Shown one piece after another: positions 20,101 to 28,907 of a stretch of 64,000 nucleotides of DNA. Under the pieces are notes generated by a model, which searched no databases, had not been told where the DNA came from, and saw only the letters and a program-made list of their open reading frames with translations. How positions within the stretch are numbered: the stretch's first letter is position 1; every line of letters starts with the position of its first letter. The stretch spans positions 25,599 through 89,598 of the forward strand of contig JABRVW010000067.1 of assembly GCA_039961715.1 (NCBI GenBank), given 5' to 3'. Source of the DNA: JACQPU01 sp039961715. Lineage in GTDB: Bacteria; Bacteroidota; Ignavibacteria; UBA10030. Position numbers and translations under genes: made by a program.

Positions 20101-20227
20101 CAAGGAAATGCTCGGTCTCCAACGTTCTCCAGGTTAGCTCAGTGTGCGGCATGGCATTTTGTGCTTCGGAGAGCGAGGCAGAGACGGCCACAACCACAAA
20201 AAGTATGGCTCCCATTCGTCCTGTCAT
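17153..20227 (-). CDS. Large fusion: gluzincin-type metalloprotease domain, TolB-like propeller, Omp85-like barrel
   Basis: A 1024-residue exported protein. After a signal peptide (residues 1-22), a peptidase domain carries VTHEFVHIVQ (H125, E126, H129) and SWFAEGTAQY with E185 as a likely third zinc ligand. Residues about 310-600 hold TolB/PD40-type propeller units (YPVFHPDGRSVFYVSNKG, NPRLSPDGTRIAFAYGSDG, TPAWSPDGTRIVFGYSNG, NPSFSPDGLLYFSSDRTG). The last 350 residues look like a 16-strand outer-membrane barrel, including GGLTGMRGYPFYSLGGN, close to the RGF/RGY motif of BamA-like proteins. It overlaps both neighbours by 4 bases. Probably a surface protein displayed or processed in the outer membrane; substrate unknown. 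Confidence 0.8.
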   Translation of the reverse strand: MTGRMGAILFVVVAVSASLSEAQNAMPHTELTWRTLETEHFLVHVHDGALRTGQLVAAIAESAYVPVTGMYRHEPDQKVSIVVRDHDDYSNGAAYFFDNKIEIWAPAMDFELRGIHPWLQNVVTHEFVHIVQIQTAMKLGRRLPALYLQWFGYESERRPDVLYGFPNVLVSYPFSFFLVPSWFAEGTAQYNHPSLTYDFWDTHRDMMLRMSILEDRLLSWEEMAVFGKNSLGNESAYNAGFSIVQYIAETYGPETLERISRSLASISRITIDGAIVDVLGKSGEDLYNEWRDAKKELYRAVKESIGPVREGIRIEEEGFGNFYPVFHPDGRSVFYVSNKGKDSFGASSVYRYDLERKESKLVVHNVRSTLSVTPNGRTLVYARISGDNPHWSRWSDLYSYDLLTGKEVRITHGLRAFNPRLSPDGTRIAFAYGSDGTLNVGTCALDGTDVRRLTDVPPGTQVYTPAWSPDGTRIVFGYSNGHGQSLAQVSSLGGEVHIIAADGDCRNPSFSPDGLLYFSSDRTGIFNIYSMNPETGKTSRVTNALGGAFLPSVNAAGDLVYASYSSSGYSVAWMPASDQRLESVRGSTLTRDQQPSTDDEARFADPGNGMTGRDYRHTFSSLSIFPVLRVDTYNPLNRGLDALKAGLYASSYDMLDKLSLFAGAMVNRRFERDLALVFEYRDKLPLFSAAGLEPALTLEVYNLTRKTSTTFFLEPSPEPISPEITYNLFEFTLSLRQPVIQERTHLKASYTLSRYSADIGAFINPNPPVTLVPAFRNTYFVGNAFGVQVSGDYRDQGVDSEINPTGRSLLLRYVYEINKFNPEGEFDISSGIAVPVYQTFAFHRAELQWNEYLALPFPRHTLSLSVRAAGIIGKTVDGFFDFYAGGLTGMRGYPFYSLGGNTNAAANLTYRLPISRDLGFRILQLSFTKLFFSVFADVGNAWTGEMPDFSDWKTDAGFEVRLEAFSFYAYPTRFFFSGAYGFDDFTRTFAGTPVRYGREWRWYFGILFGFELSQWGSPLARWDR

Positions 20228-20886
20228 CGGACTCGCACCAGCAGCCGTTTCGTTTGGTTCAATTCCAACACAACGGAGTACACGTACGTATTAGCCCCGA
20301 CGGTAAACTCGAGGTAGGCAAGGTTTTGAATTCTGTAGTTTCCAAGAAAAGCATCGGCTCCGCTGTAGAGTGGGGCGGGGTAGTAGCCAACGGGGAGAAG
20401 ATTGTCGGGGATGATGAAAACCCCGTTGGTGTCGGTGGTTGCGGAAACATGCCCGTCGACCACTACGGTGTACGAGTGACGTGTTGACCCGTTGACAGTG
20501 TATCGCACGAAATAGATGCCGCTCGGCACAAGGGCGCCTGCGCTGTTCCGTTTGTTCCATTGCACGAGGAGGCTGGTCCCGACAGGCGTTCCCGCGTACA
20601 AGGACCGGACATGACCACCGGCCAGATTGTACACGTCGACGAGAACAAACTCCCCCGGCGATTGCAGAACATACTCCCTCTGGGGAACGGGCGACCCGCT
20701 GACGTACTCGGTTCCGTAGAAGAGCCGGATTCCGAGTCCGGCAATTGGATTATCCAGCCCGTCGAGAACGGTCCCGACAATTCTGTATCCCTCGGTTCCT
20801 TCACGCACGTCGAGGAGGTTTATGTCGCGGCAACCGCTCACGAGCGCCACGGTGAGGCCCAGAACAAGTCGCATAGACAATTTCAT
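20224..20886 (-). CDS. Lipoprotein with FlgD-like immunoglobulin domain
   Basis: A 220-residue protein with a lipobox near residue 19 (GLTVALVSGC). The middle holds a FlgD/T9SS-like Ig unit (FVLVDVYNLAGGHVRSLYAGTPVGTSLLVQWNKRNSAGALVPSGIYFVRY), usually found in C-terminal sorting domains; here it is internal and followed by about 90 more residues including DTNGVFIIPDN. Function unknown. It overlaps the genes on both sides by 4 bases, so it is co-translated with the M6-like protein and the protease/propeller/barrel fusion. Confidence 0.75.
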   Translation of the reverse strand: MKLSMRLVLGLTVALVSGCRDINLLDVREGTEGYRIVGTVLDGLDNPIAGLGIRLFYGTEYVSGSPVPQREYVLQSPGEFVLVDVYNLAGGHVRSLYAGTPVGTSLLVQWNKRNSAGALVPSGIYFVRYTVNGSTRHSYTVVVDGHVSATTDTNGVFIIPDNLLPVGYYPAPLYSGADAFLGNYRIQNLAYLEFTVGANTYVYSVVLELNQTKRLLVRVR

Positions 20887-23800
20887 TTGACAACCGCAAT
20901 CTTGATCACAACGGCTTCCTGTTTTCCGCCGGCAACTGCCTCGATGCGTGCAAGGTACACCCCGCTGTCAATACCGGACACATCCCAGGACAGTTCCTCA
21001 TCCGCTCCTCCAGACGATGTCCCCTGCAATTCAGCAACGATCCTGCCGGCAAGGGTCATGATCGTGACAGAGATGCGCGCGGGATCCGACGTATAGTAGC
21101 GAATCCTCGTCGTTTGGCCGTACACGGGATTGGGCCAATTATAGACCCTTTCCCGCGGAAGAAACACGTCCGACAGCGGTGTTGTTCCGCTCGCGGAGAG
21201 CATGGAGGCGGAGACTTTCTCCGGCGATCCTCGCTCCTGCAGCCATTGACCTTCGATGTCCGTAAATGGCCGCGCGATCTCCCACACATCCAGGCCTCCG
21301 TTGCCGGAGGACACAGCAAATCGTACGTCTCCGGTGGGAGAACGAAACAGGGCGGGCGTCGAAGGCGAGACGCCACTCACCTGCAGGCTTAGATCCCGGA
21401 TCAACCGACCGTTCCCCGAAAGCGCATGGAGGACTCCGTCCGTCGTCAGCACGATCACATCGAGCTTGCCGTCCCCCGATACGTCGGCAACAAGGGGCTC
21501 CGTTGCAATGTCCGTGCTGAACTGAACCGGATATCCGTCGAGAAGGAATCCGCGCTCATTCACGGCCAACAACCACGATTCCGCCGCGACGAGGACATCA
21601 AGCACTCCGTCGCGATCGAGGTCTGTCGGAACCACATGCCGTACTGTACCCAACGTGCGGCTTAGAGGAAATCGTTGGAGATCGATTCGAAAAAAAGAGC
21701 CAGGCACCAAGTACCTGTATGAGGAAAGCACAAGCGGGTCCTCAAGGACCAGGAGAATATCCGATCCCCCGAACCTCACTCCCCTCAAGACGTTTGCTTG
21801 CGGGGCGGAGAGAGGAACCGTCCACGTTCCATCAGTGAGCGCGGAAGGCGTCAGGGCAACAATGGAAGGTGTGCCGGAGGACGGCAAGGCGATGACCTCC
21901 GCGATGCGATCAGGCGCTATCGCCTTCAGATGATGTGTCCCATCGTCGAGTCGAATCGTCACGAGGTTACCGCCTTGCGTGCCTGCAAATGCATGTGGGA
22001 TACCTGCTGAATCCGCAATGATCGGCCCCGCTGTGACAGGCTCGCCGGGAGCAAAGGCGGAAACCGTGGTAAGATCAAAGAGGCCATCACCGTTGGAGTC
22101 AGCGATCGTTCGGACCGTAATGGCGCTGTCGCTCACCGTAACAAGCGAGGTCGGAACACCCTCCCGCACCGCCATATGTCGAACGGACGGTTCCAATCCG
22201 ATCAACCCGTTCGCCGAATCGGTTCGTGACACCCCTGTCAATGTGACTGAAGAAACTCCGTTCACGCCTGCCCAGTACAATCCGGAATCCGTAACAGCGA
22301 TGCGCACGTGTTCAGGTCCGCCAATGGGCGTCGTTCGGAACACGCGCCGCACAAGATCCCCACCCTGGGAAACAAGCACAGTCATGACCGGTCCCCGCGG
22401 ACTGAAGTTCCGGACTCGTACGAACGTTGGAAATCCGGAATTCGCCCTGCTGTCGGGATACGTTGAGCTCCCAAACTCGTTGGTGTAGACGGGCGAAGCG
22501 TTTCCGCCAAACCAGAAATCCAGCGGCCACCCGTTCTCTGTTCCGCTCCCCGGTTCGAGGAGATCGTACGGAACGCCAATGTCCTGAGATCCGTCCGCTT
22601 CCTCGAGATCCACCGTCCGCCTGTGTGGATCGGCATTTAAGGTGTTGGTTGAGAGTTTCTGTGCCAGGTCAGATTCATCGATGTGCCAGATCAGGATTCC
22701 TCCGCCCTCATAGCCCGCCTCCAGCGTCGATCCGGGAAGGGCCCAGTCGAAGTCTTCAGCGTCTATGAGGGAGCCATGGATGGCACTGAGGTCGTTGAAT
22801 GCAAACCCTGCCGTATCCCCGCCAAAATGGAGGACCTCGATCTGTCCGTTCCGGAAGAGGCTCAGGGTCTGCCCGTTCCCGAGCGGATCACGGCTTCGAT
22901 TCTCAACCAGAAAGTACTCTGTTGCGGAGACCGGGATCTTGTATACTGTATCCGGCCCGGCTGAAGCACCGCTTGCGGCGGGAACGGACAACGAAACGCT
23001 TCCGGCATCAACGGTGACGGGTGTGGACCATCCAAGTAAGATCTTTTCCCACGCCGAAGGCTCGGGGGGAAGAACACCCTGATAGGCAAAGATGGCCGCT
23101 CCGTCCATCAACCCGAACTGGCCGATGCCCGAGCGTCCCGTGGAGGTGTCAAACAGGTCCGGCAGGCCAAGATAGCTTCCAAAGGACGCGGCCAGAAGGC
23201 CGTTGATTCCCAACTGAAGCGTATCGGGCGTGGAACCCAACGCAAAAACGCGCGTCTCTGTCTCGGGCAGGATCATGCTGTTGGTGATGTGGAATCCCCC
23301 GCCGTTGACGGGGACGCCCGGGTACAGGGGATCCTTCAGAAACGACCTCAAGGTTTGGAGATTGATGGTAATGGATGGAATGTCATGGGGGGCGGGATCG
23401 AATCCCAGCAGCTGGACAAGATCAATGTCCCTGCCGGCTCCTGCATGAAAAACGATGAAAGCATCATACGAGGAAAACGGAAAGGCCGGTCGTGCGGCAT
23501 CGGCGGCCTTCCAACCGTCAACCATCAATGCGGCCAGTTTGCCCACATCATCGTTTCCTTGAGGCGAGTATGCGGCCATGGAGTCGGGAAGCGTGACCAC
23601 CACCGGAAACAGTTCCCCCTGAACATCCAGGGCGCCGTTTGAGACTTTGTTGAAGTAGTTCGCGAGGAACAACAGTTTTGAGGCAAAGTAGGCCGAGTCG
23701 TGAGGCGGGGGATCGATCTGGAGCGCCGGGCCCGACGTGAGAAATCTTCCCGTGCCGCTTGTTCTCGGATCCATGTCCTCCTGAAACTCCACCATCAGAC

Positions 23801-23942
23801 CAAGGACGCGGACTGTCTGCGAAGCGGTCATCGCAGCAGAAACGTGGATGAGCGGACGATGACGCAGTAGCATCGGGTGTTGGGATGCCGCTGTCGAGAA
23901 ACAAAGAACGACCGTCAGGGCAACAAACCGAATCTGTCTCAT
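20883..23942 (-). CDS. M6-metalloprotease-like secreted protein with degenerate active site and T9SS C-terminal domain
   Basis: A 1019-residue exported protein. The N-terminal half follows the M6 (immune inhibitor A) layout: YDAFIVFHAGAGR, then the segment that should be HExxH-x-LGLPDL reads ASFGSYLGLPDLFD (residues 252-265), then GIGQFGLMDG and GGGILIWHIDESD. H, E and H are all replaced (A252, S253, S256), so zinc catalysis should be lost. The C-terminal half has FG-GAP-like units (PTDLDRDGVLDVLVA, VADVSGDGKLDVIVL) and ends in a type A T9SS sorting domain (YNWPNPVYGQTTRIRYY ... SGIDSGVYLARI). ATG 23942 begins a good signal peptide. It lies between the porV-like gene and a lipoprotein gene. 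Confidence 0.8.
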   Translation of the reverse strand: MRQIRFVALTVVLCFSTAASQHPMLLRHRPLIHVSAAMTASQTVRVLGLMVEFQEDMDPRTSGTGRFLTSGPALQIDPPPHDSAYFASKLLFLANYFNKVSNGALDVQGELFPVVVTLPDSMAAYSPQGNDDVGKLAALMVDGWKAADAARPAFPFSSYDAFIVFHAGAGRDIDLVQLLGFDPAPHDIPSITINLQTLRSFLKDPLYPGVPVNGGGFHITNSMILPETETRVFALGSTPDTLQLGINGLLAASFGSYLGLPDLFDTSTGRSGIGQFGLMDGAAIFAYQGVLPPEPSAWEKILLGWSTPVTVDAGSVSLSVPAASGASAGPDTVYKIPVSATEYFLVENRSRDPLGNGQTLSLFRNGQIEVLHFGGDTAGFAFNDLSAIHGSLIDAEDFDWALPGSTLEAGYEGGGILIWHIDESDLAQKLSTNTLNADPHRRTVDLEEADGSQDIGVPYDLLEPGSGTENGWPLDFWFGGNASPVYTNEFGSSTYPDSRANSGFPTFVRVRNFSPRGPVMTVLVSQGGDLVRRVFRTTPIGGPEHVRIAVTDSGLYWAGVNGVSSVTLTGVSRTDSANGLIGLEPSVRHMAVREGVPTSLVTVSDSAITVRTIADSNGDGLFDLTTVSAFAPGEPVTAGPIIADSAGIPHAFAGTQGGNLVTIRLDDGTHHLKAIAPDRIAEVIALPSSGTPSIVALTPSALTDGTWTVPLSAPQANVLRGVRFGGSDILLVLEDPLVLSSYRYLVPGSFFRIDLQRFPLSRTLGTVRHVVPTDLDRDGVLDVLVAAESWLLAVNERGFLLDGYPVQFSTDIATEPLVADVSGDGKLDVIVLTTDGVLHALSGNGRLIRDLSLQVSGVSPSTPALFRSPTGDVRFAVSSGNGGLDVWEIARPFTDIEGQWLQERGSPEKVSASMLSASGTTPLSDVFLPRERVYNWPNPVYGQTTRIRYYTSDPARISVTIMTLAGRIVAELQGTSSGGADEELSWDVSGIDSGVYLARIEAVAGGKQEAVVIKIAVVK

Positions 23943-23974
23943 CCGAACCCGCCAGGTTCCGCGCAACTCCCCGA

Positions 23975-25087
23975 TCAGAACGGCGATTGCTCCCACGTCA
24001 TCATCAAAGTGAATCGAAGCGTTTCTCCGAGGGGATGATTTCGCTCAAACGCGTCGATATAGCTGAAATCGAAGCCGTAGATATCATATCGCAATCCAGC
24101 TCCGAACGTCATAAACTTTCTGTTTCCGTATTTCGGATCCTCGTAGAAGTACCCGATCCTCATCGCGATGAGTTTCGGCGAGCCATACCAATATTCCAAT
24201 CCCATGCTCGTGGTGATATCGCGAAGTTCCTCCCTGAGGGATTTGTCCACCCACGAATAGTAAACGGCCCGATAGAAAGGATCTGTCTTCCCCTTGCTGT
24301 TCCGCCGGACGAGGAGTTTGTTGAAATCGAGAATATAGGTCAGATTATTGAATTCGCTCTGAATGACGTCGACGGAGAATCCCAGACGAAAATTCATCGG
24401 CAGAGGGTCCGCCTGCTCCTCGTCGATGTAGGTCAGGCTCGGACCAATGTTCGAAAGGTTCACACCGATCCCGACTGCATCACGGAGGGTCGTTTCGGTG
24501 AACGGGATTGTCACGTTCTGGGGCCGGTAGAGAAGCCCGATATCGAAACTGATGCCCGAGGCTGTACCGGTTCCCTTTTCCGCCTCGGTACCAAACGGTG
24601 CAAGGCGGCTGTGAATGAAGCGGGCGTTCACTCCCAGCCCGAGTTCATCCAGCACCCGCGTTGCATAACCGCCGGTGACCGCGAACTCGTATCCCTTGAA
24701 GCGGCCGATCTCTTCGGGACCCGTGGATGCCGTGCGGATGAATTCGCCAAGATTCAAATAGGTCAATCCTGCGGAGATCATGCCGTCGAACTCCGGTACT
24801 TCATGCTTGAAGACCGTGTGAGCAATCCACAAGTCCGAAAGGCCGAACCCGGGCAGCCAGTTGGCATGGGAGATCGCAAGCTCGGTCCCCTTCTGGTAGG
24901 CATAGCCGGCTGGATTCCAGTGAATGGCCCACACATCATCGGCGAGGCCTCCTCCGCCTTCGCCCATTCCGCTTGCCCGTGAATTCGGGGCGATCAGAAG
25001 AAACGGGACCGCCGAGGTTGATACCTGGGCGACCAGCGAACCCGCCGAAACGCACAGGAGACAAAAGACAAAGCCAGGCTTCTTCAT
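23975..25087 (-). CDS. porV: PorV/LptO-family outer-membrane protein of type IX secretion
   Basis: A 370-residue barrel protein. After the signal peptide (MKKPGFVFCLLCVSAGSLVAQ) the mature N-terminus SAVPFLLIAPNSRASGMGEGGGGLADDVWAIHWNPAGYAY is the PorV/PorQ family signature, and the C-terminus (FDFSYIDAFERNHPLGETLRFTLMMTW) matches the family's closing strands. In T9SS organisms PorV shuttles cargo from the translocon to the PorU sortase. It follows the PorU-like gene by 71 bp and precedes a cargo-like gene, supporting the assignment. PorQ is the alternative family member; PorV is favoured because porU and porV are commonly adjacent. Confidence 0.88.
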   Translation of the reverse strand: MKKPGFVFCLLCVSAGSLVAQVSTSAVPFLLIAPNSRASGMGEGGGGLADDVWAIHWNPAGYAYQKGTELAISHANWLPGFGLSDLWIAHTVFKHEVPEFDGMISAGLTYLNLGEFIRTASTGPEEIGRFKGYEFAVTGGYATRVLDELGLGVNARFIHSRLAPFGTEAEKGTGTASGISFDIGLLYRPQNVTIPFTETTLRDAVGIGVNLSNIGPSLTYIDEEQADPLPMNFRLGFSVDVIQSEFNNLTYILDFNKLLVRRNSKGKTDPFYRAVYYSWVDKSLREELRDITTSMGLEYWYGSPKLIAMRIGYFYEDPKYGNRKFMTFGAGLRYDIYGFDFSYIDAFERNHPLGETLRFTLMMTWEQSPF

Positions 25088-25158
25088 AGAACCTTCCTCA
25101 GTGCACAATCAATAAATATAGGATTAATCGACGAACTTCAAAAATCTGCCGATGACTC

Positions 25159-28100
25159 TCACCGGATCCTTGCGAGCTTCCCGATCACCTCCCGTACCTT
25201 CGTTCTTGCAAGATCCCGCGTGACGATCTTGTAAAGATACACTCCATTGGCAATGTGATCGCCATTCTGATCGCGTCCGTCCCAGGGAACGGCAACAAAT
25301 CGGTCCGTCACGGCCGGCGCGTTCAGGCGGGCGATCAGCCTCCCGGAAACCGTGTAGATTCTGATCTCCACGTCGATGGGGCTCGTGGAGCTACGCTGAA
25401 ACGTGAAGGTCGTGGATCCTGAAAACGGGTTCGGAACGTTGAATGCGTTGTATACGTCGACGTCCGAGACCCCTTTAACATCAAACCAGACCGCTTCCGA
25501 CGCGGCGTTGTTGTACGTATCCCACGCCGTCACTGTCAGAAGCTGTCTGCCCTCGGGGAGGCCGCTCAGCGAGTACCGAATCTCTCCGCTTTGAAACGTG
25601 TCGAGATCGCCTTTGTAGTACTCGTTCAGTGTCAAGGACACGCCTGTACTGCCGAACGTGGCTTCAAGGCGGTGCCCCACGCCGGCCGTGGAGGTATTGA
25701 TCCCGTTCTCATCGAACAACTTCACGATCAGCTCCGGGTCGGGGGGCACGATGTCTCCTGATCGGAATGATTCGTCCCCAAGGAATACGGAGATCTGCGG
25801 CCCGGTGGTGTCCGCCGACGCAGTCGAATCACTGCCCGCGACCAGGACATTCTCGGTATATCCTGCCACGTGGCCCAAGGACCCGGCCGCGTAAAACGCG
25901 ATGCGTGCCGGCGTCGTCTCGTACGAGATATCCCGCGGGATCGGAACGATAGCCTGGAACCGGCCGTCTCTCACGCTCACCTCTCCTCTATAGAGCAGAC
26001 TCCCGGTGACCTCAAACTCGAAGCCTCCCCACTCCGGCACAACGATACGACGCCGGGCATCAAACACTTCCAGCAAAGCCGTCCCTGTAAAATCCGTCCA
26101 CGCCGTGCTATCGGGCCTCAGCACACTCCCCGTAACCCCTGCCTTCTGGAGGGCTTTCACCTGTACCGGCGCGTTCACCGGATTCCCGTTCAGGCTGTCG
26201 ATACGACCGGAATCAAAAGGCAGATTGAGCCGCATGGTGGGGTCACCGAGGAGATGGTACTTGAGGTCATTGAGCGAGAAATGGATCTGTTTCGTCCTGA
26301 AAAAAGCATCGCCAATCCGCGGCGGACGGCCATCGGGATCCCTCCGGAAAAATTCCGTGAAGAGCGCCTTATTGAATTGTGAGTTGTCGAACGAATAAAC
26401 GGCTCTCGAGGCTGTGACCACGGCGATGGCGCCGCCCTCCCTCATCACGATCATCTTCTCGCCCGCGCTGACCTCGCCGGGGAGGTCATAGCGTGCGAAG
26501 TCACAGGTCGCGGCCACAAGGAGAAACGGCCTGTCGGCGTTCCTCAGCTTCGGCAGGCTTTCTTCTCCGACGAACACCGCCTCGTGTGCCCATGATTGAG
26601 GGTTTCCGTGTCCGGTGTAGTTCAGAATCAGCGTCCCCTCGTTCATCGCACGGATGATCGCTTCATTGGCTTCAGGCTTTCTTCGCCCTGACGAGCTGTT
26701 GACCGTCGGATACTCGACGATATAGATCTTCCGCTTGTCGATCCCATCCGGCGTGTTCAACCGTGACAGCTCATCGGCCTGCATGGTGTGGAGACCTCCG
26801 TCGTCTCCGGTTGACGTGAGCCCGTCGTCGGCCACAAACGTCACCCGGTTGCGCCAGGATCCCGAGGCGGCGGACAGATCATGGGAGATGATCTTGTCAA
26901 CGACTGCGCTCGCCTCCTCGACCGAAGACACGGGAAGCCTTCCCAGGGCGAGGGAAACGCGTTGGTTGCCGGCGGTGAGCCTTGCCAGCACGTCATCGCT
27001 CGCGTAGGAATTGATCTGATGAACCGATTCTGCGGACTCATACGGCGGGATTCTATTCGGTCGCGATTGGGCAATCCCCCTGTAATCGTAATGCCCGTCG
27101 CCGAACAGCAGAACGTACCTGGGAGAAGTGGTCCATTGCAGTGTCGCAAACGCCAGAAAATCCCTGATGGCGAGGGGGTCCGCCAACCCGCCCCCGAATT
27201 CGTCCACAATGGCTTCCAGAGGAATCACCACGACTGACAACGAGTCGTTCGTTCTTCGGTGCCCGGCAAGCCGTTCGGCTTCCGCGGCAAACTCGGCCGG
27301 CGTGATGATGATGAATTCTGCACCGTCCGTATTCTCGCGAAGACCGGCATGAGTCACTTTCGTGATCTCCGCCGGGGTCTTCAAGCCTGCAGGACCTGCC
27401 GCAAGAATCATCCGCGGAGCACCGGCAGTTCCTGCCATTTGAAACGTGTATGTTCCCACACCCGAAGAGCCCCCAACCACCCTCACCACGCTGTCGTGGT
27501 CGGTGACGTCAAAGACAAAAGGTGCCCCTGACGCAAACCCCGCAAGCGTGAATTGATTGACGGTGGAAGTATCCGGCGTCGGAAACATCAGCACATCATT
27601 GACCGCCACAAGTTTTCGTCGATAATGGATCTCGATCCAATTCACCCACCCAATCCCGGTTTGCGTCTGGAACTCGATTCGAACATTGCTCTGATTTCCG
27701 CTCAAGGCCCCCGTCCGGATGAACGAAGCAACCGGGGCGACATAGGCATAGTTGGTCTCGAGCGACGTCAAGCTCACCGGAAAAATCGTAATCGGGCTTC
27801 CCAACGTCTGGCCGGTTTCACTAATCACAAACGATTCAGTGCGGCCTGTCCTTCCCAGCACCGCGATTTTGTAGGTCACAGGGCGTGTCGCGTCGACGCC
27901 AGGAAGCGGAATGCCGTAGGTCCGCGCGGGTGCTTCTGGGGTGAGCGGAAGACCGAACCATTCCCGTCCGGACTGGATCAGATTCACCCTGTCTTCCTCA
28001 ACGAACTCCATACCTGCGACGTCTTGTACAATAGAGGGGGCCGGGTTGTTCAGGGATGCCACCGAATCCATCTCTCGTCCCGCAAGTCCTCCAAAGGTGA

Positions 28101-28587
28101 GAAAATAGACATTATGCGTCGTGTAGGGATTCACAGTGTGGGAAAACCCGGAGCCGGCGGAGTACCTCCATTCCGAAACGCCCTTTCCGAAGAACACAAT
28201 CGAGTCTTCAGGATCGAAAATTCCGTTTCCATTCAGGTCCACGATCATACGCCGCACTTCCTGGAGGCCATTCGGTCGCGGCTGTGCCGGATCTTCGGGA
28301 AGGGGCTGTCCGCCGTTTCCGAAGAGGCGGAAGGATTCGAAATTCAGAAACGCTTCCGGCATCACTCCAGCCGCCGCGAGCATTTCCCTGTCAAGTTTGT
28401 ACACGCCGGTTTCATGGACGACGATCTTGTACCACTCTCCCTGACTGAACGATTGTTCTGAACGATTCTCGTTGCGGATTTGGCTGGCCGTTCTTCTTCC
28501 GCTATCGCGACCAAAGCGGAGATCGTCTCCGTTTGCGGCGAAAAGGCCCAACGGGACCAGCAAGAGAACCGTTGCACAGAGGCGCAT
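25159..28587 (-). CDS. porU: Type IX secretion sortase PorU-like (C25 peptidase family)
   Basis: Surface transpeptidase that removes T9SS C-terminal signals, about 1142 residues. The gingipain-type catalytic domain has the histidine in LNYTGHGNPQSWAHE and the cysteine in LLVAATCDFARYD (H660 and C695 from this start), preceded by YVLLFGDGHYDYRG. The N-terminal part (GEWYKIVVHETGVYKLDREML, RFGNGGQPLPE-like) is typical of PorU, and the C-terminus is a FlgD-like/T9SS domain (NAFNVPNPFSGSTTFTFQ ... DGRDQNGDHIANGVYLYKI). The start is uncertain: ATG 28587 opens a good signal peptide (MRLCATVLLLVPLGLFA), but a GTG at 28635 with GGAAGG upstream is also in frame; a hairpin lies between them. First gene of the surface operon. 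Confidence 0.88.
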   Translation of the reverse strand: MRLCATVLLLVPLGLFAANGDDLRFGRDSGRRTASQIRNENRSEQSFSQGEWYKIVVHETGVYKLDREMLAAAGVMPEAFLNFESFRLFGNGGQPLPEDPAQPRPNGLQEVRRMIVDLNGNGIFDPEDSIVFFGKGVSEWRYSAGSGFSHTVNPYTTHNVYFLTFGGLAGREMDSVASLNNPAPSIVQDVAGMEFVEEDRVNLIQSGREWFGLPLTPEAPARTYGIPLPGVDATRPVTYKIAVLGRTGRTESFVISETGQTLGSPITIFPVSLTSLETNYAYVAPVASFIRTGALSGNQSNVRIEFQTQTGIGWVNWIEIHYRRKLVAVNDVLMFPTPDTSTVNQFTLAGFASGAPFVFDVTDHDSVVRVVGGSSGVGTYTFQMAGTAGAPRMILAAGPAGLKTPAEITKVTHAGLRENTDGAEFIIITPAEFAAEAERLAGHRRTNDSLSVVVIPLEAIVDEFGGGLADPLAIRDFLAFATLQWTTSPRYVLLFGDGHYDYRGIAQSRPNRIPPYESAESVHQINSYASDDVLARLTAGNQRVSLALGRLPVSSVEEASAVVDKIISHDLSAASGSWRNRVTFVADDGLTSTGDDGGLHTMQADELSRLNTPDGIDKRKIYIVEYPTVNSSSGRRKPEANEAIIRAMNEGTLILNYTGHGNPQSWAHEAVFVGEESLPKLRNADRPFLLVAATCDFARYDLPGEVSAGEKMIVMREGGAIAVVTASRAVYSFDNSQFNKALFTEFFRRDPDGRPPRIGDAFFRTKQIHFSLNDLKYHLLGDPTMRLNLPFDSGRIDSLNGNPVNAPVQVKALQKAGVTGSVLRPDSTAWTDFTGTALLEVFDARRRIVVPEWGGFEFEVTGSLLYRGEVSVRDGRFQAIVPIPRDISYETTPARIAFYAAGSLGHVAGYTENVLVAGSDSTASADTTGPQISVFLGDESFRSGDIVPPDPELIVKLFDENGINTSTAGVGHRLEATFGSTGVSLTLNEYYKGDLDTFQSGEIRYSLSGLPEGRQLLTVTAWDTYNNAASEAVWFDVKGVSDVDVYNAFNVPNPFSGSTTFTFQRSSTSPIDVEIRIYTVSGRLIARLNAPAVTDRFVAVPWDGRDQNGDHIANGVYLYKIVTRDLARTKVREVIGKLARIR

Positions 28588-28907
28588 AAACGAAAAAAGC
28601 CGGTGAGGGAACAATGCCCGCTCACTCGGCTTCACAATCCTTCCGACATGACAAAGGCTGTTCCCGAAAGCAACCTGAGCAAACGTGGGTGTTTGATCAG
28701 GAACGAACCTTTACCAATGCGCGATAGGATCTTTCTTCTGTTATGAATTTGTACGCTTTACATCAATGTACGCCATAGCGTTTCGATAATCAACATGTTC
28801 GCCGGGGTCATACGGTGTGTACCTGGAACAGTCAAGATCGTCCTTGCAGTTCTGTCAAAAAAATGCTAAATTTTCTCTGTTTTTCTCACATTTTTACTAT
28901 ATAAGGA
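28588..28907. promoter_or_regulatory. Divergent intergenic region between porU-like and glgA, with terminator-like hairpin
   Basis: No gene is seen in these 320 bases. On the minus strand a hairpin (AAGCCG-GTGAG-GGG arms, 28597-28632) is followed by six T residues (28598-28593) ending 5 bases before the ATG at 28587 of the PorU-like gene. On the plus strand an AT-rich stretch with TATATAAGGA directly precedes the glgA ATG, supplying AAGGA as ribosome site. Promoters for both divergent genes are expected here; no confident -35/-10 pair was identified. Confidence 0.55.
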
